A stretch of 64,000 bases of DNA, from the NCBI GenBank assembly GCA_019358985.1, contig JAHHIJ010000017.1:62001-126000 (forward strand), in the 5' to 3' direction. Positions 20,601-32,600 of the stretch are shown piece by piece (the stretch's first letter is position 1; the number at the start of each line of letters is the position of its first letter). Position numbers and translations under genes: made by a program. Source of the stretch: Tolypothrix brevis GSE-NOS-MK-07-07A. GTDB lineage: Bacteria; Cyanobacteriota; Cyanobacteriia; Cyanobacteriales; Nostocaceae. The notes under the pieces were generated by a model. It did not search any database and was not told where the DNA came from. It saw only the letters and a program-made list of their open reading frames with translations.

Positions 20601-23600
20601 CGAGGGGGCTTCGCTTAATATCATGGCTGGTAGGGTTCGCTGTTTTTCGGCGCTGGCTAAATCTTCCTGGGACAGGTCAATGTTTCTCACTCGGAAGCGG
20701 TGGTCGCCCTGTGCCACCGAATAACCGAGACCGCTAATACCACCATCGTTGGGGCTTGTGACGCTATTATCTACGCGATAGTTATCGAGGGTTAGGAGGG
20801 TGCAATCGATAAAGGCATTGTTTTGTATATGTTGTTTCAGGGCTTTGACAAGCCGCAACAACTGAATTTCGCTTTCTGGTATGCTGTGCTGGGGGCTGTG
20901 CTGGGGGCGATCGCTACAAATAAAGTAAAAGCTATTAATATTAATAGTGTGGGAATACCCTTCTAAACAGGTCTGAAAGCCAGTGGGGGCATTCACGTCG
21001 CAGTGCCATTTATGTTCTGATACCTGTTTGGTTTCCAGCCCCAATTGAATCTCGAACACCTGGGATGCACACTGCTGCTGGAAGAAGTTTGCCAGGGTTT
21101 TTTCAAATTGCGATGCAGATTCAAAGTAAACTAGCAAAACAACCTGACTTGTTTTGATCTCAGTTTCTATTTGTGGCTGCTGCTCCCATTTTAGAAGATA
21201 GCTAAGTTCTTTGAGTGTTTTTTTCAGCGGCTCGGCAACAGAGATTTCGGTAGCAACCTGCTCACCATGAGACTGTGGGGAGAAATCCAGCCAGAAATGC
21301 TGGCGGGAAAACGGATAACCAGGAAGATTAATCCGACGTGGAGGTGTATCGCCATACAGTGTAGACCAGGGAATATCATAGCCCTGACAATAAAAATCAG
21401 CTAAACCAAAGAGGTTTTCCCGGTACAGGTTCTCATCGCCAGACGAGAGGCGAATTTTTTGAAGTAATTCATTAACATAATTCTGAGTGACCTTTTGACC
21501 ACTAAATTCGGTAGGCACTTTACCCTGAAAAATATTGGGTTTTTTATCTGGCTGCCCTGATTGTGTCCAAGTATAAATAGCATCAGCTATATCCTGAACT
21601 ACGATGGCTAGACGGTATTGCAAGTGGTGGCGACCTTCAAACAAGGTATAACTGATATCAGCCAGTGTGGTATTATCCACAAGCCCCTCTTGGAAGAACT
21701 GAATCATGGCTTTGACTTTTAGTTGCACCGCATCTTCAGTTTTTGCTGACAAAACAAGCAGCGAATAAGGTGGGGCTATGGGCTGTTCTTTTCTGCTGAG
21801 TCGGTAGCCCTGAACAAGCATATGGGCATTTGTGCCACTCATTCCAAAAGCACTCACCGCGCCAATGCGTTTTTTACCTGGCTGATCAGTCCAGGGCTGA
21901 TTGACCGTATTGACATAGAGTGGGCTTTTATCCCAGGAAACAAAATCGTTTTGTTGAGCAAAGTGCAAGCTTTTAGGGATCGTTTCATGACGCAGTGCCT
22001 GCACCAGGCTGACAAGACTGACTAAACCCGAAGCCGAAAAAGTATGTCCAAAATTTGTCTTGCTAGAAGTTATGGCGCAGGGGTGTTCGCTGCCCTTAAA
22101 TACTTCTGCCAGTGCGTTTAACTCCACCGGATCGCCTAACTTAGTACCAGTACCGTGAGTCACTATATAATCAATATTCTGGGGACTAACCCTGGCTCGT
22201 CGATAAACATCCTTCACCAACTCGGTCTGGGAAACGCCGCTAGGTGCAGTGATGCCATTGGTTTTTCCATCATAGTTAACGCCGCTAGCTAATATTACCC
22301 CATGAATCGGATCGCCGTCAGTCAGCGCCCGACTCAGGCGCTTCAGCACAACCACCACCACAGCTTCACCAGGCACTAAGCCATTAGCGCGTTGATCAAA
22401 GGCATAACAGCGACCATCGCTGGACAACATACCTGCTTGCGCCATGCCGATATAGCCGTAGGGTGTGAGCATAAGATTCACACCTGCCGCTATTGCCGTG
22501 TCGCATTCCCGCTGCCGTAAACTCAGGCAAGCCTGATGAGTCGCCACCAGCGAGGAGGAACACGCGGTATTAATCATCATTGTGGGACCTTTCAGGTTTA
22601 AGAAATAGGCTAGGCGGGCGGCTAGAATACCTGAGTGATTAGAGGTGATGTTGCCCTCTTTGACGCGTTGAGAATAATCCCCTTCTTCAGCGCCGACAAA
22701 GGTGCCGATTTTTTGGTTATTAATATGATGCGTCCCGTATCCAGCATTTTCCAGAGCATTCCAGGACTCTTGTAACAAGTGCCGTTGACGGGGGTCTATG
22801 TTTGCCGCTTCTCGCGGGGATATCTGGAAAAACAGTGGATCGAATTCTGCAACGCCAGGAATACAGGCACACCATTTTCCGTTGGTTTTGTTGGCGTCCT
22901 GACTTGGGTCTCCATAATATCTGCGCCAGTCAAAATAATTTTGGGGAATTTCTTCTACAGCACATTCACCCTGTGCTAAGATATTCCACATTTCTTCAAT
23001 ATCGTAGGACTTGGGAAATCTGCCACTCATGCCTATAATGGCGATGGGTTCGTCTATGGCGTCATCGGTTTTTTCTGGTGGCACTTCTTCAGACAAGCTT
23101 TCAATATAAGCGCTTTCTTCAGCCTGTGCTGAATGCACTTCTGTTTTCGTCTGCTCCTGATAAAAGGCTTGGATAAAGTCGCTATGTTCCCTTAAAAAAT
23201 ACTGGGTGAGCTGCTCCAAAGTCGAATACCCAAAAAACAAGGCGGGTGTTATTTCCAGTTGATAATGCTCGCCCAGGCGGGTGGCAAAGCTCAATAAGCT
23301 AATTGAATCAAAGCCAAAATCAGCTAAGTTGCTTTCTCGCTCAAGCTGTTCCCAGGGAATTTTGAGTTGATGGACGATAATATTTTTTAAATCCCATAAT
23401 ACCGACTGTTCCAGACTCAAGCCTCTTAGCTCTTGCCGCGTCGATGTTTGATTCACGGGTGATGGATTTAAGGGGGCTTGAGTCAGCCCTAAAAAGCCAT
23501 AAACCCGGCTTGGCTGCCCGACCAATACCAAATGCTGTGTTTTGTTTTGGCTAAGGATTTTATCCAAAACCGCCAAACCTTCCTGAGTTTCCAAAACACG

Positions 23601-26600
23601 CTGACCGCTGGATTGCAAATACATCTTGGTATTTTCGTCATTATTAAAGCCCATTCCGCCTTCTCGCCAAAGGGGCCAATTGATCACCAGCGCTTTCCCT
23701 TGGCGCATACCCTGCTGTTGCAATTGATTGCGATAGGCGGCATAAGCCATTTGAAAACGATTGCCAATGGCGTAGTCGCAGGCACCAAAGTCGCCCAATA
23801 TAGCAGCAGAAGAGGAAAAATAGCAGATAAAATCAAGCGGCTCATCACGACACAAATCGTCAAGCATCAACGTTCCCGCAACTTTAGGCTCAAGCACCTT
23901 TTCAAAGGTGGCGATATTTTTGTCGAGGATAGTTGCACTGGCGGCAATTCCCGCGATATGAAAAATACCGTGTATGTCGCCAAAGCGGTTTTTAGCCTGG
24001 GCAATGCTATTTCTCATAGCGATCGCATCACATATATCTGCTTTAATATAGTAGATATTTGCTCCTAGTTTTTCTAGTTGCCCTAGTTTGCTCTGTATCT
24101 TTTCATCCAGAAATGATCGACCCGTCAAAATTAAATTAACGGCTTTGCCTGGTACAGAATATTGTGCTAGGTGTTGTGCAACCAAAAAACCCAAGCCCCC
24201 ACAGCCACCAGTAATTAGGTAAGTACCTCCGGGTTTGATTACAGAAGCGTCCTGGATTGCCAGCACAGTTTTTTGAATCTGACAGACGTAGCGTCGGTGC
24301 TTTTGGATCAGCACTGTCTGAGCTTTAGGCGTTTTGAGTTCAGAGAAAATGTTTTGACTCCATTCTCTCATGGAGATAGTTTCGCCTTGCCCTAGATTTT
24401 CCAGATAGAGTCCTGTTACCTGAATTCCTGGCATAATCAGCTTTAAAGAGCGATCAAAGCCAAGCCAGGATTCAAGATAACAACGCTCCAGGGCGGTGGA
24501 AAAAGAAGCCAAAAGTAATAACCGGGAAGGTTTTAGCGCACTTCTGCCCAGTGACTGCAAAATATAAGCGATCGCATTTGGATTATACAAGCAACGCGAA
24601 TCCTCGATCGCCCACAGATAAAGCAGCGCGTCCACGTTCCCGTGATTCTGGCTAATGTCTGTAAAAACTTGACCATAGCTTTGTGTATCAACCGGGTCAA
24701 CCGTATAAGTATGAGATGAGTGTTTTGCGTAAGTATCACCTTGGGCAATGAAAATAACATTGATTGTCGGATCAATGGCTTGCATTGCCTTAAGCATTGC
24801 CTGTTGATTTTCTGACTGGGAAAGAAAGTAAACAACGCTTTTGTAGCTGGCAGAACTGGAAGCGTCGCTTAAAGGTTGCTCCTGCCAAACTTCCTCAAAA
24901 GTCATTAGCTCAGTGCTTTGTTCAATGTGAGTCGTGGGAGTCTCTCTTTTGATCTTATCTGTTGTTAAATCCTCTGCCTTTGCTTCTACCACTTCATCCA
25001 ACCAATAACTTTCCCGCGCAAAAGGATAGCTAGGCAGCGAGATGCGGCGGGGGCGGTTTTCACCATAGAGTAAATTCCAGTCCAAGCTAGTGCCAGCCAC
25101 CCATAATGCCGCTAGCTTGCGGTAATCCTGTTGTTTTAAAATGGTGTCCATAAAGGCTTGTCCGGCATCCCCCGACAAAAGCAAATCGCTTTTGTCGCTT
25201 GCCGATTTAACCGTACCCCGGTATAGATCCTGAGGGTTGACCTTGCCGTCAACAAAGTCGGCTAAATGCTTTACTATATCCGTCACGCTGTCAGCAACAA
25301 AAGCCAGACGCTCTGACATTGCCTGTCTGCCAACCTGAAGCGTATAAGCCACATCTGCAAGCTGCACCTGGCGATCTTTATTCAGATAGCCCCTCAGATT
25401 GCTGGCTAGATTTTTGAGACGTGCCTCATTCCTGCCCGACAATACAATCAGCGCGGGTTCTTGCTCCCCGGTAGTGCTTGTTCTAGTTTCGAGAAACTCT
25501 TCCACCACCATATGTGCGTTAGTGCCACTGTAGCCAAAGGAACTCACTGCTGCACGTCGTATACCGTTGCGATCGCCCACCCAGTCTTTTACCTGGGTAT
25601 TGACATAAAAAGCAGTCTGTGCAAATTCAATGTTTTCGTTGGGCTGGTTATAGTGCAGAGATGGTACAAGTTTTTTATTTTTTAAACACAGCAAGGTCTT
25701 AATTAATCCGCAGACACCGGCAGCGGTGGTGGTATGCCCGATATTGGTTTTTACCGAGCCTATGGCACAGTACTGTGTTTGCGTGGTGAATTTTTTATAG
25801 GCGTCGGCAAGGGCGTTTACTTCTATCGGGTCGCCTAGTTGCGTGCCGGTACCGTGGGTTTCGATATAGCTGATCGTATTGGGATCTATCTGGAATTTGC
25901 GGTATACCGACTCAATTAATGCGGTCTGAGACGGACCGTTCGGCGCCATAATCCCGTTGGTTTTGCCGTCTTGGTTAATAGCCGAGCCAATAATTAAACC
26001 ATGTATCGAATCCCCGTCGGCTAATGCTAAGGATAGCGGTTTGAGAACGACAACGCCAACCGCTTCGCCAAGAACAAAGCCATTGGCTCCCCGATCAAAT
26101 GCTTTGCATCTGCCGTCGGCAGATAACATCCCTGCACCTTTGAGTCCTATGTGCAAGGCGGAACCAATCAGCGCGGAAGCACCGCCAGCCAGAGCTATGT
26201 CACTCTGCCCAGAACGGAGTTGTTCGCAGGCAAGATGAATAGCAACCAGAGACGACGAGCAGGCGGTGTTAATGGGAATGCTGGGACCTTTCAAGTCTAG
26301 AAAATATGAGATTCTGGCGGGTAATATGGCGTCGCTATTGGTCATTGCATAGGGGACATAACCCGCACGTTCGCCCTCTTTGACACCATAGCCTGTGGCA
26401 GAACAGCCAACAAAAACAGCGCATGAGGTGCCCTCTAATGCTCGCGGATTATATCCGGCATCTTCCAACGCAGCCCAAGCCTGCTGTAAGAATAGCCTTT
26501 GTTGCGGGTCCATCCACTGCGCCTCTTGGGGAGAAATGGCAAAAAACAGCGGATCAAATTCGGCAATATTATCCATGAATCCGCCTTGCCGCTGGGAGAT

Positions 26601-29600
26601 ATCCGGGGCGCCGGGTAAATCATTCACTGACTCCCGTTGCCAGCGATCGCGTGGAATCTGGGTCACGGAATTTTTACTCCCCGCCAGGTTATCCCAGAAT
26701 GTCTGCACATTATCAGCACCGGGCAAGCACGCAGACATGCCGATCACAGCAATGGGTTCCTGGTTTGTCTGTAAAATGCGTTGGGGTGTTTGAGTTTTTT
26801 GAGGGGGATGATCTTGCTTCACCGCAGCTTGTACTTTTTTCGGGGCTGCCACGGCAGAGTGTTTTTCTGCTATGGATTCTGTGAGGCGAATTTCAAAGGT
26901 TTCGACAATATGCGCCGCCATGCTTTCAGTGGTGGTATAATTAAACAAATCAGGACGTTTCAGACGAATCCCCAGGCGCTGGTTTAATTGGTTAATAATC
27001 GAGACGGACAAAATCGAGTCCACGCCGTACTCGGAAAACGGCACATCGAGTTCCACACGAGTAGATGCTATATCCAGGGCTTCTGAAAGGGCTTGCACAA
27101 TCTGGGCTGTGACTTTTTTGACTAGCTGTGCAGGACTGTAGGGGTTCTTGACTTGGGTAATAGCGATCGCAGGGTCGGAAATTTTCGGCTCGCTCTGCTT
27201 TTCCTGTATTTCATGGTTCTGAGTATTTTTACGCAAGCTCCAGCCATCACTTTGACCAACAATAATCTGCTGTCCCAACATTTCACCTTCGCGTTGCTCA
27301 CCCAAGGACACGACGTGATCAAAACCTTCCTCTTCGAGCAAACTATACCACATCGGAGCGCTTAACAGAGGTCCCCCAGGCATCCGCACGACGGCATCCT
27401 GATAGCGCCACCACCCCTCTAATAACCCGAAAGTTAACGTAGCAAAGCTTGTAATGGTCGTGACTTCGTTTAAGATTAACAGACCGTGCCGTTTTAACAG
27501 GGCTTTAACGTGTTGTATTGTGTTGCGAATACTTTGAGTTGCGTGCAGTACATTTGCGGCTAACACGACATCGCAGGCACTGGGCAAACCATGACTTAGC
27601 CCTTGGCGCTCCTGCTCAATATCTAAACGTTGAAAGAGGACAAAGGGGTAATCCTCGCCATAACGACGACGACCGTACTGGACAAAATGCTCGGAGATAT
27701 CGGTGTAATAATATTCTATATATTCCCCATAGGGCGCTAGACCTTTCAAAACCTCGCTACTCATGCCACCGGTTCCCGCACCGACTTCTAAAAAGATAAT
27801 TTTTGACCCCATGAAGTCACCCGACTCTTTTTGGCAGTCGGACAAGCGGGCTTTTACGTAGGCTACCGCAGCATCTCTGGCTTTGGTATTCAGCGCATTT
27901 GCGGCGGTATTTCCCTGATAAATACCTTCGACCAATTCCATCGACGCTTCTGGAAAGATAATATCCGTCGCTGCAACAAATCCCCGAATAATATCGGGGT
28001 AAGCCTGCAAGCAGATTCGCAATAATTTTTCGTGCGATCGCAATTCGGGATAGGATTTTAACCAGTTCTGATGTTCGTCGTTTTCTTTCGGCAGAGTGTT
28101 TTTAACTTCAATGTGCAAACCACTCATTTCAATAAAGCCCGCATTTTCCAGCAAGTTCAGGCATTCTTTGTAGAGCTGATGATAACTTTCCAGAATGCCT
28201 AATCTGCTTGCCAGCGCCTGTTGCTCATAGTACTCACCTGGCTGACAAAATACACCCATCGTCTGGAATGCACGCAGAAGCAAATAATAACCAAGACGAT
28301 CCAACTTTTTAAGGGTTTGCTGATAACGCTGTCCGTCTTGCAGCGACATTAATTCATGTTGGGTTGCAGCAATCACGGAATAAATCAGTGCAGGTGAAGC
28401 ACTTTTCTGACACGGATGCATGATTCCTGTATTGTCCAGTCCTAAGCGGCTCAAGGCACTTGGTTGGGCTTTGAAATAAGCAACTTGTGTAGCGTAAGAC
28501 GCCAGACAGCGCTCAACCACCTCCATCCCCTCTTGGGGATTAATCGATAGCACACCCTGCCTAGCCATTCTTTGACGGTGATTGGCGGTGGCAACAATGC
28601 CCACCTCGCCCCAATAGCCCCAGTTGATAATTTTTACTGGATATTTTTGCTGCTGATTCTGGCACTGCCCCCAGGCATCTTCAAAGGTACAAGCAGCGGC
28701 GTAATTGCTCTGTCCGGCATGACTCATAAAGGACTGCCCAGCAGAGAAAAACAGCAGGAAGTCTAAAGGCTCACCGTTCAGGACTTGCTGGAGTACCACA
28801 TTGCCCTGTACTTTGGGAGAGAGTACTTTGTGCAGCGTTTTCTCATCCATATCAGCGATCGCGCGATCCTCCAAAACTAAGGCAGAATGGATCACACCGT
28901 CAATATGTCCAAAATGTGCTTTGGCTTGCTGCACCACTCGCTGCATCGCCTCAAGATCGCAGAGATCCGCTTGCTGGTACAATACGTCGGCACCGTGGGT
29001 TTTTAATAGCTGCTGCGCCTTTGGTTCCAAAGCCTCGACGCTGCGCCGTCCAACCCATACCAGTTTCCCTTGAACGGTTTCGAGTAGATACTGGCTGAGT
29101 ACCAAACCCAAACCTCCCGCACCACCAATAATCAGGTATACACCGTGAGTCTTAAATGAACTTCCCTCGACCCTGGCTAGATTAGCTTGGGTTAAAACAT
29201 TCTCATAAAAATGCCCTTCCCGCCAGCAAAGGACGCACCCGTTCGTTGGTGCTTTCAATGCAGTCAGCGCTGAAGCAAAGTTTTTGCTTTGTTCGGGTGT
29301 CCACAATGTCTGCCGATTAATATCAACGCAGCTTACGTGCCAGAGATCGTATTCTTTCGTTAACGACTGAACAAAACCAACGACATCTGCGCCATAGGGG
29401 GCAATCCGCTCAGAGGCTCTGCACGCCTGTGTTTGCTGAGTCACGATTTTGAGGGTCAGTTCGCTGGAATAGCAGTGATAGCCCAACAGCGCCTGAATCA
29501 AGCGAAAAAGTGCGATTAAACCCAGGGACTGATTATCCTCAAGGCGTTGGAGGTTTAACCCGAAGCCGGGGGTTTGATCGGGTTCAGGCATGATAAAATA

Positions 29601-32600
29601 CAAGATTGGAGCTTGACCTTGCTCAAGTAACGCTTCTAATGCCAGCCTGGGGGATGCGAGGGCGAATTCAAAGGCATGGCGATCGCTAACATTTAATTCA
29701 GACGAAGGAGTGTCACCAAGCTCAAAACTGATCACCTGGCTTGCAGATCCTTGCTCATAGCACTTTTTAATATCATCTTTCACACCAGACATTGTTGGCG
29801 AATAAAAAATAACGACGGGGCTAAGTGTTATTACTGGCTTCGCGCGATCGCTATTAGAGCAGGATCGCGTTTGCTCAAGGCGTTTCCATTGCGGCAAATA
29901 AAACTGTCCACCCAGGGTAGCTTGATCTTTTTGATTCGGCTGATGGCTCTCCCTGGCGGTTTCGCGTTTCGGGGCAACGGTATCGGTAAAGTTAATTTTT
30001 GTTGGCTTGTTAATCCAGTATGCATCTTTGGCAAAGGGATAGGTCGGAAGAGATAATCGGCGATAAACCTGTCCTTTGTAAATCCTCTGCCAGTCTAGAT
30101 CAAAACCTTTTAGATAAAGTCCCGCCAGGGCAATTAGGTTATCTTTATAGGTGGTTTGATCAACCCCACTTTCGAGATTCCCTGTATTCTGAAGGTCTGC
30201 CACGATCAAATCAAAAACTTTTTGGGAAAATGCCTGTTCTGGCGGACTCATTTTTGACCCGTTGCCAATAAGACCATCTAAAGTCCCCGTCAGGGCATCT
30301 TGCAGAGCCTCTAGGGAATCGACGACGAAAGCACAGCGTTTTTTAAAATGGGCGCGACCGGTATTTAAAGTATAAGCGATCGCTCCTAGAGTTCCCTGCT
30401 TTTCTTTGCCCGCCAGATACTCACTCAAATCGCTTATTTTATATTTTAGCGCTTCATCGGTTTTCGCCGATAAACAGATTAAATAAAATGGTTTGTTGCT
30501 GTCAGCTAACGTCTGCACAGGTGCTTCCTGAATCACGAGGTGGGCATTGGTTCCGCTGTGACCAAAAGAGTTTATCCCCGCCATTAACGGTTCGCCTGGT
30601 TGTGTTTCCCAGTCCTGCAATTGCTCAACGATATACAGACCGGTGTCGTTAAAATCGATCAAAGGGTTGAGTTTATTAAAATGCACCAGGCTTGTTAACT
30701 GGCGGTGTTTCATGCATAATAGAACCTTGATTAAAGCGATCGCACCAGCAGCCGCCGCCGCATGTCCTATATTCGATTTCACCGAACCTACTCCGCAACG
30801 GAAGCTTGACTCTGCGCTGCTACGCGAAAATACTTTCTTTAGTGCATTTGCCTCTACCGGATCGCCCAATTTGGTTCCGGTGCCGTGGGCTTCGATATAG
30901 CTGATTTTACTAGCATCAATATTATAGTTCTGATAAATTCGCTTGATCAGTTTTTCTTGCGCTAGTCCGTTGGGCGCGGTAATGCCGTTACTTCTTCCGT
31001 CCTGATTAATGCCACTACCTTTGATGACACCATAAATTAAATCACCATCATCCAGGGCATCTTGTAATTTTTTCAACACCACCACGCTGACACCTTCGCA
31101 CAAAACTGTGCCATTGGCGGCTTCGTCAAAGGTGCGACATTTTCCAGAAGATGATAACATTTCGATGGATGACAGACAAACCAATAACTCGCTATTCAGA
31201 TTGGTAAAAACACCTCCGGCGAGGGCGATATCGTTCTCGCCATGACGAAGGCTTTCACAAGCTAGATGGATGGCAACTAAGGAAGAGGAACAGCCGGAAT
31301 TAATCACCAGGGCTGGTCCCTGCAAATTCAGAAAATAAGAGATTCTAGAAGCGACAAGGGCTTCGGAGGAACCGGTGAAACCCTGATTGACATAGCTATT
31401 TGGCTCACAACCGACATAGATGCCGCATTGCAATTGTGAAAGCCCTTCGTTCACAATACCAGCATCTTCCAGCGCTCGATAGGCTTCCTGCATAAATACC
31501 CGCTGAGAAGGATTCATCTCAGCGGCTTCTTTGGGAGAGATTTCAAAAAACAAAGGGTCAAAAAAGGACTGTTCCTCTAAGATGCCGCCCCACTTGCAAT
31601 AACATTTTCCTGCTTCTGGCTGGGGACTATACATTTGAGAGTCTAGACGGCTTTCAGGCAGTTCACCCACACTATTGATACCTGCTTGCAGATTTTGCCA
31701 AAATTCCTGAGTGTTGTTCGCACCGGGAAACTGACCCGACATACCAATAATCGCTATGTCACGAAGATCCTGTTTGTCGGACGAACCTTGCAAGGAGTTA
31801 TCAGGACTATTGCTTCGTGCAGTATCCGGGTTTTTGTTTTTTGCTTTTTCTGCTACTTTTATTTTACTTTTATTTTCCTGAATCTGAGTTGTTTGTTCTA
31901 CTGCCGTCTGTTGTAGTGTAGGCAGTTCGTTTCTATATTGATCAACAATAAATTCGGTAAGACGTTCTACTGTGGTGTAATTAAATAACTCTGAGGGGTT
32001 TAAATTAATCCCCAGAGCCTGATTAATTTTATCGACAAAAGCAAGCATCAGAATTGAATCCACACCATAATCTGAAAACGTGGTATGGGTGTTAAGCCGA
32101 CTTTGTTCAATCTTGATGCACAGGCTCAATTGCGTCATCAGGCTGGCTTCGACTGAGGCGGCGATTTCTATTGATGAGAGCGGTGCTTTTACCTGTTGCC
32201 TGACAGGGTTGATTGGGGTAGCTACCTTGTGGGTAATCAGGGGCGCATCCCTGGTTTTATCATCGTTTTGCGCGATGATAATTTGCTGCCCCAGCGCCTG
32301 AGCTTTTTCATCCAACAGGATCACTTTGTGAAAATGCTGTTTTTCTAGCATTAACTGCCAATTTTTTGCTGACAAAGCAGGAGAGCCTGGTAGACGAATG
32401 GTTTCGTCGTCGTACAACCACCAGCCATCCAACAAGCCGAAGGTCACGGTGAGAAAAGGCGAAACTTCCGTCAACTCATTTAATACCAGAAGTCCATTGC
32501 ACTTGAGTAATGTTTTCACATTTTCCAGGGTTCTGCTAATGTTACGTGTAGCGTGTAAAACATTAGCAGCCACCACAATATCGATACTAGCGGGTTCAAA

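Noticed and set aside
23532-24068. 178-codon open frame on the plus strand
   Set aside because: It is antisense to the module 8 KR, which has clear motifs; no ribosome binding site and the translation looks like no family.
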